In this document: one piece after another, positions 1-4,943 of the stretch
How the letters are laid out: the number at the start of each line of letters is the position of its first letter
Numbering within the stretch: the first letter of the stretch is position 1
NCBI GenBank assembly: GCA_965368175.1
Contig: CBDULX010000199.1
Span: forward strand, 1 to 5,549
Source: CBDULX01 sp965368175
GTDB taxonomy: Bacteria; Pseudomonadota; Gammaproteobacteria; SZUA-229
Direction of reading: 5' to 3'
Length of the DNA stretch: 5,549 nucleotides
Program-made: the position numbers and the translations under genes
Notes under the pieces: generated by a model
What the model was told of the DNA's origin: nothing
The model's database searches: none
Seen by the model: only the letters and a program-made list of their open reading frames with translations

Positions 1-10
1 CATGGGTCAT
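1..10 (-). CDS. Start of next operon gene, probably pyrR (partial)
   Basis: Only the first codons of a minus-strand gene are visible. An ATG at 10..8 overlaps the ruvX stop codon TGA (9..7) in an ATGA junction, and a GGAG at 22..19 lies 8 bases upstream of it, which is good Shine-Dalgarno spacing. Reading from here gives Met-Thr-His and then leaves the window. A second ATG at 3..1 is in another frame and sits 15 bases from the same GGAG, so it is less likely. In Pseudomonas the gene after ruvX is pyrR (pyrimidine operon regulator / uracil phosphoribosyltransferase homologue). That identity is inferred from synteny alone; nothing in the visible residues confirms it. Confidence 0.45.
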
Positions 11-426
11 ATATTTTGCTCCAGCCAGCTTTGGACGATGATGGCCGCCGCCATTTTATCAATCTCCTGCTTGTTATGCTGACCTATTTTTTTATGTTGT
101 TGTATTTCCTGCTCTGCTTCATAGGAACTGAGGCTTTCATTCACGGTGTACACGGTGAGATTATAACGACCTTCTAGCTGTCGGGAAAATTTCAGCGCTT
201 TCTCCGTCATCTCGCTGCGAGTGCCATCGAGATAAGTGGGCAGGCCGACAATGAGAGCATCGGGTTTCCACTGCTCGATTAACTGGCCGATAGCTGACCA
301 GTCAGGTTTCTGATTAATGCTGTTGAGTGTGGTTAGTGGCGTGGCGCTGGCGGTAATGGTCTGGCCAGTGGCTACACCTATACGACGGGTTCCGTAATCA
401 AAGCCTAAAACGGTTTGTATCGTCAT
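7..426 (-). CDS. ruvX: RuvX/YqgF family putative pre-16S rRNA nuclease / Holliday junction resolvase-like protein
   Basis: A 139-residue protein of normal length for the cytoplasmic YqgF/RuvX family, which has an RNase H-like fold. Family members have been assigned to 5' maturation of pre-16S rRNA and to Holliday junction cleavage. Visible motifs are GFDYGTRRIGVA (residues 8-19, with first acidic residue D10), IVGLPTYLDGT (59-69), an ESLSS segment (97-101, E97) and the C-terminal helix IDKMAAAIIVQSWL (122-135, with D123). The usual DER triad before LSS reads N96-E97-S98. The likely metal-binding glutamate is kept, but its flanking D and R are changed. The ATG at 426..424 overlaps the algH stop as ATGA. 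A CAGG 6 bases upstream serves as a modest ribosome binding site and lies inside a hairpin. It is the fifth gene of the gshB operon. The family call is firm, and the biochemical role is inferred from the family. Confidence 0.95.
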   Translation of the reverse strand: MTIQTVLGFDYGTRRIGVATGQTITASATPLTTLNSINQKPDWSAIGQLIEQWKPDALIVGLPTYLDGTRSEMTEKALKFSRQLEGRYNLTVYTVNESLSSYEAEQEIQQHKKIGQHNKQEIDKMAAAIIVQSWLEQNI

Positions 427-986
427 GCGTGACCTGAGTCACTGCTCAGGAGTTGCAGATCAATTCCAAGCAGGCTGGCGGCGGCATCCCAGCGTTTTTC
501 TGTCGGGGTGTTAAAAATGATGTCTTTATTGGCCGGACAGCTTAGCCAGGCATTTTCCGATAATTCATATTCAAGTTGACCGGGGCCCCAGCCGGCATAT
601 CCCAGTGTGATGATCACATTGTCCGGGCCTTCGTCTCTGGCTATGGCTTCCAGAATGTCTCGTGAGGTGGTTATGGCGATATCATCATTAACCTGTAGGC
701 TGGAATCCCAGTGACCGACAGGCGTGTGTAATAAAAAGCCGCGTTCAGGCAATACCGGGCCGCCCAGGTAGATTAACTGATTGGCAATGATGTCGTTGCA
801 GGGTTCGATATTCATCTGGTGGAGTACTTCACCGAGTACTATATTCGAAGGTTTATTAATGGTGATGCCCAGTGAACCGTTGTCATCGTGTTCACAAATA
901 TAGGTAACCGAATGAAAGAAGTTGTCATCCATGAGATTAGGCATGGCAATCAGAAAATGATCAGTTAGATTGTCAGGTGTTTTCAT
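423..986 (-). CDS. algH: AlgH/YqgE family protein (UPF0301)
   Basis: A 187-residue cytoplasmic protein matching the YqgE/AlgH (DUF179) family along its length. Seen in order: HFLIAMPNL (10-18), SVTYICEHDDNGSLGITINKP (26-46), YLGGPVLPERGFLLHTP (73-89), ITTSRDILEAIA (105-116) and the hallmark LGYAGWGPGQLEYEL (128-142) followed by NAWL. In Pseudomonas AlgH was named for an effect on alginate production, but the biochemical function of the family is not settled. I prefer the ATG at 986..984, which overlaps the tonB stop as TGATG. A TTG one codon upstream (989..987) would add a single Met and is less likely. No clear Shine-Dalgarno precedes it, so it probably depends on re-initiation after tonB. 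The stop overlaps the ruvX start by 4 bases. AlgH beside RuvX is a common pairing in gammaproteobacteria. Confidence 0.95.
   Translation of the reverse strand: MKTPDNLTDHFLIAMPNLMDDNFFHSVTYICEHDDNGSLGITINKPSNIVLGEVLHQMNIEPCNDIIANQLIYLGGPVLPERGFLLHTPVGHWDSSLQVNDDIAITTSRDILEAIARDEGPDNVIITLGYAGWGPGQLEYELSENAWLSCPANKDIIFNTPTEKRWDAAASLLGIDLQLLSSDSGHA
433..450 (-). promoter_or_regulatory. Hairpin holding the ruvX ribosome binding site
   Basis: A perfect 6-base inverted repeat, CCTGAG / CTCAGG, with a 6-base loop. In the minus-strand transcript the 3' arm (438..433) contains the CAGG that is the only Shine-Dalgarno-like element before the ruvX ATG, 6 bases away. The hairpin lies within the last codons of algH. 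A ribosome finishing algH would melt it, which would link ruvX translation to algH translation. The repeat is seen directly; the coupling role is inferred. Confidence 0.5.
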
Positions 987-1861
987 CAATAACTTATCAG
1001 TTTATTACTGGTTAAAAACTCCCAGCTACGGGTTATATGCAATAGATCAGTCTGTTGCTGTAATTGTTCCGGAAATGGCTGGTAGGGCGAGGCCATTTTG
1101 ACGATACGACGGGCAGCATCATCGAGTACCTGGTGGCCGGATGACTGGCGTAATTCAATGTTGTGCAGGCTGCCATCGGCATTGATGACAACATCCAGTA
1201 TCAGGGTTCCGCTGAGTTTATTGCGAATGGCCTCGTCCGGGTAGTCGGCATTGCCTAATCGTTCTACCCGGTCTACCCAGTGACGCATGTAACCGGCAGC
1301 TACATATTCCCTGGTGCGTGAAGTAATGAATTTTTCACGGGGTTTGTGTGCATATTCCTGATAGGTGAGGCTGAGTTCTTCAATCAGTCGAGCAGTAAGC
1401 TGATTTTGCTGTCTGGTTTCGGCTGTATTTTGCTGCTGGTCGTCAATCTGTGATTTTGGCTGGGAGTTGATGCTGTGGGTCGATTTTTTCTGAACCAGCA
1501 TGGCTTTCTGTTTGTTCTGTATTTTATGCTGCTGACTGCTGACCGATTGCTGCATGGCAATGCCCGGTTCCTGTGACAGTGTGGGGGCTGAAAATAAGTC
1601 GGTAGGGCGAACTTTTTTTTCGCTGTTACCGCCGCCATCCTGAGATACCTGAGCCAGGTAATCCGCTTTTTCCGGTTCGCTGGGGTTGCTGGTGTTTACC
1701 AGTATTACATCCAGCGAAGGCGGGATTTTCTGTTTTGCCGAGGGGGATGAAATAAAGGTAACACCCAGAATCAGGATGCCATGGAAGAACAATGCAAAAA
1801 ACAGGGTCATCCCAAGTCGGTCGCTGGCAGTTACCGGTGGTTGCTGGTATGTATTTGACAT
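986..1861 (-). CDS. tonB: TonB-family energy transducer, TonB3-like
   Basis: A 291-residue inner-membrane protein with a TonB layout. It has a short cytoplasmic N-terminus, one transmembrane helix at about 18-37, a periplasmic linker, and a C-terminal TonB domain at about 195-285. That domain contains the NADYPDEA motif (204-211), GTLILDVVINADGSL (218-232) and SSGHQVLDDAARRIV (240-254). His27 sits in the membrane helix in the position typical of TonB/TolA anchors, although the usual Ser four residues earlier is Ala23. The linker (about 65-170) is rich in Gln, Ser and Lys and lacks the Pro-Glu/Pro-Lys repeats of classical TonB. No exbB, exbD or TonB-dependent receptor gene is nearby. The P. 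aeruginosa gene at the equivalent position, tonB3, is required for normal twitching and pilus assembly, so a role in pilus function or wall insertion is plausible but inferred. The start lies 7 bases after the apbE stop, with no clear ribosome binding site. An A8 tract occurs at codons 81-83. Confidence 0.9.
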   Translation of the reverse strand: MSNTYQQPPVTASDRLGMTLFFALFFHGILILGVTFISSPSAKQKIPPSLDVILVNTSNPSEPEKADYLAQVSQDGGGNSEKKVRPTDLFSAPTLSQEPGIAMQQSVSSQQHKIQNKQKAMLVQKKSTHSINSQPKSQIDDQQQNTAETRQQNQLTARLIEELSLTYQEYAHKPREKFITSRTREYVAAGYMRHWVDRVERLGNADYPDEAIRNKLSGTLILDVVINADGSLHNIELRQSSGHQVLDDAARRIVKMASPYQPFPEQLQQQTDLLHITRSWEFLTSNKLISY

Positions 1862-1868
1862 AGTTCGA

Positions 1869-2912
1869 TTATAAGTCTGGACTCACAATTATTGTAGCCT
1901 GATCTGGCTTCTTGAGCAGGATACGGTCTTTCATTGCCGGGCTGAGATGAATATCGCCGTTGTCGGCAATGAGCATAACCTGTTTTAGTCCCAGATTACG
2001 GGCAATTTGCCACCAGTGATCGGGTCCGGCAACAAACAGAGCGGTGGCGGCAGCGTCGGCGAGTGCAGAATCATGATGCAGGACGGTGACGGACTGGGTG
2101 CCCCGGGCCGGGTAACCGGTTCGAGGATCAAGGATATGATGGTAGCGTTGATTTTTATAGATATAAGAGCGCTCATAATCACCGGACGTAAAAACACTCT
2201 CCTCGCCTCGAGTTTCGATGCTGGCAATGACATCCTTACTACGAGGGTGTCGAATGCCAATGCGCCAGGGACGTTCGCCGTGGCTGCCGATAGCTTTCAG
2301 ATCACCACCGGTATTGATAATGGCATGTTTTATACCGAGTGATTTCAGATAATCCATGCTCTGATCGATGGCATAACCCTTTGCATAAGCGCCAAAATTA
2401 AGCTGTACTGCTGGATTGCTACTACTGAGTTTGATGCCGTCCAGTTTGAGGTCGGTCATTCTCGGGTTCTGCTGAACAAGCCGCTGGATGCTGGCATCAT
2501 CAGGTGGCTTGATATCCGGTTCATCGTGTCTGTGGAACTGCCAGAGATTAATGAGATGACCAATGGCCGGGTTGAACAGGTGCTCGGTTTTTTCTGCCAG
2601 TTCACTGGATTGTTCAATGAGTGGTATCAGTGAAGGGCCGACGCTGAAGCCTGCACCAGAAGGCAGTAGAAGGTTGGCACGGCTCAATGAGCTGGCAGCC
2701 CAGGGTGTCCAGGTGTTGTGATAGAACTCGAAATCCCTGTCCAGTTGTTCGAAGACCTGTTGCGCCAGTTCAGGTTTTATATCGTACAGGGTAATGTCGA
2801 TGAGTGTGCCAAATTGCAGGGTGCTGTGATGGTACTCCTGGGCGGTTCTGCTGCAGGCAGTAAACAGCAGGACTGAGATTGCCAGCACAAACCATGTTAA
2901 ATGCTGGTTCAT
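1869..2912 (-). CDS. apbE: ApbE-family FAD:protein FMN transferase, lipoprotein
   Basis: A 347-residue protein close to the usual length for ApbE, which covalently attaches FMN from FAD to Ser/Thr of targets such as NqrB/NqrC and RnfD/RnfG in a Mg-dependent reaction outside the cytoplasmic membrane. The N-terminus is a lipoprotein signal with lipobox LFTAC, giving a mature Cys20 followed by Ser. Family motifs are present in order: FNPAIGHLINLW (113-124), LNFGAYAKGYAID (171-183), INTGGDLKAIG (199-209), TSGDYERSY (242-250), HHILDPRTGYP (258-268) and ALADAAATALFVAG (284-297, holding the metal-binding acidic residues of the family). All core motifs look intact, so the enzyme is probably active. 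Its ATG overlaps the gshB stop as ATGA, and the upstream GGA is distant (about 11 bases), so coupling to gshB is likely. No target with an SGAT-like flavinylation motif is encoded in the window. In Pseudomonas, as I recall, apbE is not found at this place. Confidence 0.95.
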   Translation of the reverse strand: MNQHLTWFVLAISVLLFTACSRTAQEYHHSTLQFGTLIDITLYDIKPELAQQVFEQLDRDFEFYHNTWTPWAASSLSRANLLLPSGAGFSVGPSLIPLIEQSSELAEKTEHLFNPAIGHLINLWQFHRHDEPDIKPPDDASIQRLVQQNPRMTDLKLDGIKLSSSNPAVQLNFGAYAKGYAIDQSMDYLKSLGIKHAIINTGGDLKAIGSHGERPWRIGIRHPRSKDVIASIETRGEESVFTSGDYERSYIYKNQRYHHILDPRTGYPARGTQSVTVLHHDSALADAAATALFVAGPDHWWQIARNLGLKQVMLIADNGDIHLSPAMKDRILLKKPDQATIIVSPDL

Positions 2913-3859
2913 GATTTAAGAGTATCCAGGCAATCCATCAGCTGCATACCAATATCGAGTCCAAACTGGGCGTCCAGTTCACGGATACAGGTGGGACTGG
3001 TGACGTTGATTTCAGTCAGGTAATCCCCAATCACATCAATGCCAACAAAAACCAGCCCCATCTGTTTTAAGGTCGGCCCCACCTGCTGGCAGATCCATTG
3101 CTCCCGCTCGGTCAACGGCATGCCTGTACCCTGACCGCCCGCTGCCAGATTGCCGCGAGTCTCCCCTTTGGCCGGGATACGGGCGAGTGCATAGGGCACG
3201 GCTTCGCCATTAATCATCAGGATGCGTTTGTCACCCAGGCTGATTTCAGGGATAAATTTCTGGGCCATTACGGTTTTATTGCCATGGCGGGTGATGGTTT
3301 CAATGATAACTGAAAGATTGGGGTCACTGGGGTTAACCCTGAAGATGGATTCACCACCCATGCCGTCCAGGGGTTTTAAAATGACATCCTTATGATGGCT
3401 GATAAACTGGCGCAAGTGCTGTGGATCACGACAGACCAGGGTAGCGGTGCAGCACTGTGGGAACTGGCTGGTAAACAGCTTTTCATTGGCATCCCGTAAA
3501 CTGGAAGGTCGGTTGACCACCAGAGTTCCGGTATGTGCTACTCGATCTAATAAGTAAGTGGTATAGATGTATTCCATATCGAATGGAGGATCCTTGCGCA
3601 TCAGGATAAAATCCAGTTCCGACAGTTCGAGAGTTTCCGGCTGACCCCTGTCAAACCAGTGATCAGGGTCGTCTATTAGTCTTAGTTGTTGTGTTTTGGC
3701 AAAAATTTTATCATCATGTAAAAAGAGATCTTTCTGTTGCATGTAATAAACAGGCCAGCCTTTATGTTGTGCTGCCAGCATCATTGCAAAGCTGCTGTCC
3801 TTTTTTATCTTGATGGACTCAATTGGATCCATAATTATGCCGAGTTTGCGTTTCATCAT
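2909..3859 (-). CDS. gshB: Glutathione synthetase
   Basis: A 316-residue cytoplasmic ATP-grasp enzyme, the same length as E. coli GshB. It joins gamma-glutamylcysteine and glycine with ATP hydrolysis, the second step of glutathione synthesis. Seen in order: LGIIMDPIESIKIKKDSSFA (6-25), FILMRKDPPFD (84-94), NRPSSLRDANEKLF (116-129), the ATP-grasp loop VILKPLDGMGGESIF (159-173), LARIPAKGETRGNLAAGG (225-242), and the Mg/substrate segment TEINVTSPTCIRELD (282-296). All family motifs are complete. Two consecutive ATG codons (3859..3857 and 3856..3854) could both serve as start. The first is used here, and the ribosome binding site is weak. It is the first gene of the minus-strand operon, preceded by a TATAAT at 3909..3904, and is divergent from pilG, as in Pseudomonas. 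Glutathione has no direct known link to the pilus genes; the neighbourhood is conserved rather than functionally explained. Confidence 0.98.
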   Translation of the reverse strand: MMKRKLGIIMDPIESIKIKKDSSFAMMLAAQHKGWPVYYMQQKDLFLHDDKIFAKTQQLRLIDDPDHWFDRGQPETLELSELDFILMRKDPPFDMEYIYTTYLLDRVAHTGTLVVNRPSSLRDANEKLFTSQFPQCCTATLVCRDPQHLRQFISHHKDVILKPLDGMGGESIFRVNPSDPNLSVIIETITRHGNKTVMAQKFIPEISLGDKRILMINGEAVPYALARIPAKGETRGNLAAGGQGTGMPLTEREQWICQQVGPTLKQMGLVFVGIDVIGDYLTEINVTSPTCIRELDAQFGLDIGMQLMDCLDTLKS

Positions 3860-3874
3860 AGTTTACCGGGGTTT

Positions 3875-3886
3875 AGGTCAGGACCT
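3875..3886. repeat. Palindrome AGGTC-AG-GACCT upstream of gshB
   Basis: A perfect 5-base inverted repeat around a 2-base centre, 15-26 bases before the gshB start codon and just downstream of the predicted transcription start. This position would suit a repressor operator, or a small structure in the gshB leader. No regulator can be named from the sequence. Confidence 0.4.
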
Positions 3887-3903
3887 TTGTTGAATACTGC
3901 TGT

Positions 3904-3909
3904 ATTATA
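3904..3909 (-). promoter_or_regulatory. -10 element of the gshB operon promoter
   Basis: On the minus strand this reads TATAAT, a perfect sigma-70 -10 hexamer. It would start transcription near 3897 and give a leader of roughly 38 bases. No good -35 hexamer is present at 15-19 bases spacing, but the upstream DNA is a run of A/T tracts that could act as an UP-type element. The dyad AATAC-TGCT-GTATT (3893-3906) overlaps the element and the expected start, so an activator or repressor there is possible. Confidence 0.5.
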
Positions 3910-3942
3910 AATGAAAAAAACAATAAAAGTTATTAATAATCA

Positions 3943-3977
3943 GTATCTTAGTTTCGATACCTTAAGACTGTACTTAA
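3943..3977. repeat. Two adjacent short dyads between the divergent promoters
   Basis: GTATC (3943-3947) pairs with GATAC (3956-3960) across 8 bases. Immediately after, TTAAG (3962-3966) pairs with CTTAA (3973-3977) across 6 bases. They lie midway between the minus-strand TATAAT and the plus-strand extended -10, where a shared regulator of both operons could bind. Five-base dyads occur by chance in AT-rich DNA, so this is tentative. Confidence 0.3.
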
Positions 3978-3986
3978 TGTTATAAG
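3978..3986 (+). promoter_or_regulatory. Candidate extended -10 promoter for pilG
   Basis: TG-T-TATAAG matches the extended -10 form (TGN followed by a hexamer with 5 of 6 consensus bases). Extended -10 promoters do not need a good -35, and none is visible here. Transcription would start near 3993, giving a leader of about 107 bases before the pilG ATG. Confidence 0.35.
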
Positions 3987-4017
3987 TGTAACTGGCTTAT
4001 TTTAATGCGTCTTTTGT

Positions 4018-4046
4018 TTGCGAAATACGGGTACATGAGCTACATT
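4018..4046 (+). promoter_or_regulatory. Alternative sigma-70 promoter candidate for pilG
   Basis: TTGCGA (4018-4023) and TACATT (4041-4046) are separated by 17 bases, with four consensus matches in each hexamer. This would start transcription near 4053, about 47 bases before pilG. It is a weaker match than a typical housekeeping promoter, and it competes with the extended -10 element further upstream. Confidence 0.3.
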
Positions 4047-4090
4047 TCTTGATAATTGTAAGTTAAGTAGAGACCTGATTGGGGATTAAC

Positions 4091-4093
4091 GGA
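4091..4093 (+). promoter_or_regulatory. pilG ribosome binding site
   Basis: GGA lies 6 bases before the ATG at 4100. It supports that ATG over the in-frame TTG at 4079, because the GGA would fall inside the coding sequence if the TTG were used. Confidence 0.6.
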
Positions 4094-4099
4094 ACAGCT

Positions 4100-4492
4100 A
4101 TGGTAGATGAATCCGCAGGTATTGATGGCCTGAAGGTGATGGTGATTGACGATAGTAAAACTATCCGCCGTACCGCCGAAAATTTATTAAAAAAAGAAGG
4201 CTGTGAAGTTGTTACCGCTGTAGATGGTTTTGAAGCGTTATCCAAAATAGCAGAGCATAAACCCGATATCATTTTTGTTGATATTATGATGCCTCGGCTA
4301 GATGGTTATCAGACCTGTGCCTTAATCAAGAATAATCGCAGTTTTAAGTCCACTCCGGTAATCATGCTTTCAAGTAAAGACAGTATTTTTGATCGCGCCC
4401 GGGGCCGAATTGTCGGTTCTGAGCAGTACCTGACCAAGCCATTTACCAAAGATGATTTGATCAGTGCAATCAAGGCATATGCAACAACATAA
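4100..4492 (+). CDS. pilG: Type IV pilus response regulator PilG
   Basis: A 130-residue single-domain CheY-like receiver, very similar from memory to P. aeruginosa PilG. Shared stretches are GLKVMVIDDSKTIRRTAE (10-27), IIFVDIMMPRLDGYQTCALI (57-76), STPVIMLSSKD (84-94) and QYLTKPF (109-115). The acidic pair is D17/D18, the phosphorylated residue is D61, the switch Ser is S91 and the conserved Lys is K113, so the receiver looks competent. PilG is phosphorylated by the ChpA kinase of the Pil-Chp system and promotes pilus extension and twitching, partly through cyclic AMP signalling in Pseudomonas. The start is the ATG at 4100, which has a GGA at proper distance and gives the family's short N-terminus. 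An upstream TTG at 4079 would add seven residues without support. It is the first gene of the operon, followed after 65 bases by pilH. Confidence 0.97.
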   Translation: MVDESAGIDGLKVMVIDDSKTIRRTAENLLKKEGCEVVTAVDGFEALSKIAEHKPDIIFVDIMMPRLDGYQTCALIKNNRSFKSTPVIMLSSKDSIFDRARGRIVGSEQYLTKPFTKDDLISAIKAYATT

Positions 4493-4509
4493 CATTAACA
4501 GGATAAACG

Positions 4510-4536
4510 TAATACCTCGTCGAGAGGCAGGTATTA
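4510..4536 (+). promoter_or_regulatory. Hairpin between pilG and pilH
   Basis: A perfect 8-base inverted repeat (TAATACCT at 4510-4517 and AGGTATTA at 4529-4536) with an 11-base loop. A second pairing, CCTC (4515-4518) with GAGG (4524-4527), is possible within it and competes with the inner part of the long stem. No T-tract follows, so it is not a standard terminator. It lies 9 bases before the pilH ribosome binding site and could stabilise or set the relative level of the pilG and pilH messages. Confidence 0.5.
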
Positions 4537-4545
4537 ATGGTAGTT

Positions 4546-4549
4546 GGAG
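4546..4549 (+). promoter_or_regulatory. pilH ribosome binding site
   Basis: GGAG, 8 bases before the ATG at 4558. It is one of the clearest Shine-Dalgarno sites in the window, which suggests pilH is translated independently of pilG. Confidence 0.75.
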
Positions 4550-4557
4550 TAAAGTGA

Positions 4558-4926
4558 ATGGCTAATATTCTCATTATTGATGATTCACCTACAGAGGTGC
4601 ATGTCTATAAAACCATGCTTGAAAAGCATGGACATACGGTTCATGTGGCTGAGTCGGGTGAAGAGGGCGTGGAACGGGCAAAGGAAATTCTGCCGGATCT
4701 TGTTTTAATGGATATAGTTATGCCTGGAATGAATGGGTTTCAGGCAACACGCCAGTTGACTACCTTTGATTCAACCAAGTCGATTCCAGTGATTATCGTG
4801 ACTACCAAGGATCAGGAAACGGACAAAGTCTGGGGTATACGGCAGGGAGCCAAGGACTATATTGTGAAGCCGGTGAAAGAAGCCGATCTGATCAGTCGCG
4901 TAAAGTCAGCATTATCTGGTGGTTAA
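4558..4926 (+). CDS. pilH: Type IV pilus response regulator PilH
   Basis: A 122-residue single-domain receiver matching PilH. Diagnostic stretches are ILIIDDSPTEV (4-14), MLEKHGH (20-26), LVLMDIVMPGMNGFQATRQLT (48-68) and IPVIIVTTKDQETDKVWG (76-93). The acidic pair is D8/D9, the phosphorylated residue is D52, the switch Thr is T82 and the conserved Lys is K104, so the domain looks intact. In the Pil-Chp pathway PilH receives phosphate from ChpA, acts opposite to or downstream of PilG, and favours pilus retraction or serves as a phosphate sink. No output domain is present. It follows pilG after a 65-base gap with a hairpin and has its own strong ribosome binding site. Its stop lies in a dyad that runs up to the pilI start. 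Confidence 0.97.
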   Translation: MANILIIDDSPTEVHVYKTMLEKHGHTVHVAESGEEGVERAKEILPDLVLMDIVMPGMNGFQATRQLTTFDSTKSIPVIIVTTKDQETDKVWGIRQGAKDYIVKPVKEADLISRVKSALSGG

Positions 4927-4942
4927 TCGCTGGTTATTAACC
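4921..4942 (+). promoter_or_regulatory. Dyad abutting the pilI start codon
   Basis: GGTTAAT (4921-4927) pairs perfectly with ATTAACC (4936-4942) across 8 bases. The 5' arm contains the pilH stop codon TAA (4924-4926), and the 3' arm ends one base before the pilI ATG, where no Shine-Dalgarno is visible. The structure would lie inside the initiating ribosome's footprint, so translation of pilI may depend on ribosomes finishing pilH. Confidence 0.45.
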
Positions 4943-4943
4943 C

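Larger units (their letters stand above)
3860..4099. other. Divergent gshB / pilG control region
   Basis: A 240-base non-coding stretch between two divergent operons, clearly richer in A and T than the flanking genes. It must hold the promoters for both directions. Beyond the promoter candidates listed separately, it contains several short perfect dyads: AGGTC-AG-GACCT (3875-3886), AATAC-TGCT-GTATT (3893-3906), GTATC/GATAC (3943-3960), TTAAG/CTTAA (3962-3977) and ATAAG/CTTAT (3982-4000). I see no coding sequence, tRNA or terminator in it. Confidence 0.85.

Noticed and set aside
1686..2342. Plus-strand open frames at 1686-1874 and 2007-2342
   Set aside because: They lie antisense inside tonB and apbE, whose family motifs are complete, and their translations resemble no protein family.
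986..3859. A flavinylation target of ApbE among the neighbouring proteins
   Set aside because: No SGAT-like motif was found in GshB, the TonB-family protein, AlgH or RuvX, so the target must be encoded elsewhere.
3994..4008. Possible sigma-54 promoter (TGGC ... TGC) upstream of pilG
   Set aside because: The spacing between GG and GC is 11 bases instead of the required 10, and the flanking consensus is poor.
4079..4099. TTG start extending PilG by seven residues
   Set aside because: The ATG at 4100 has a GGA 6 bases upstream and gives the short N-terminus seen in PilG homologues; the TTG has no convincing ribosome binding site.
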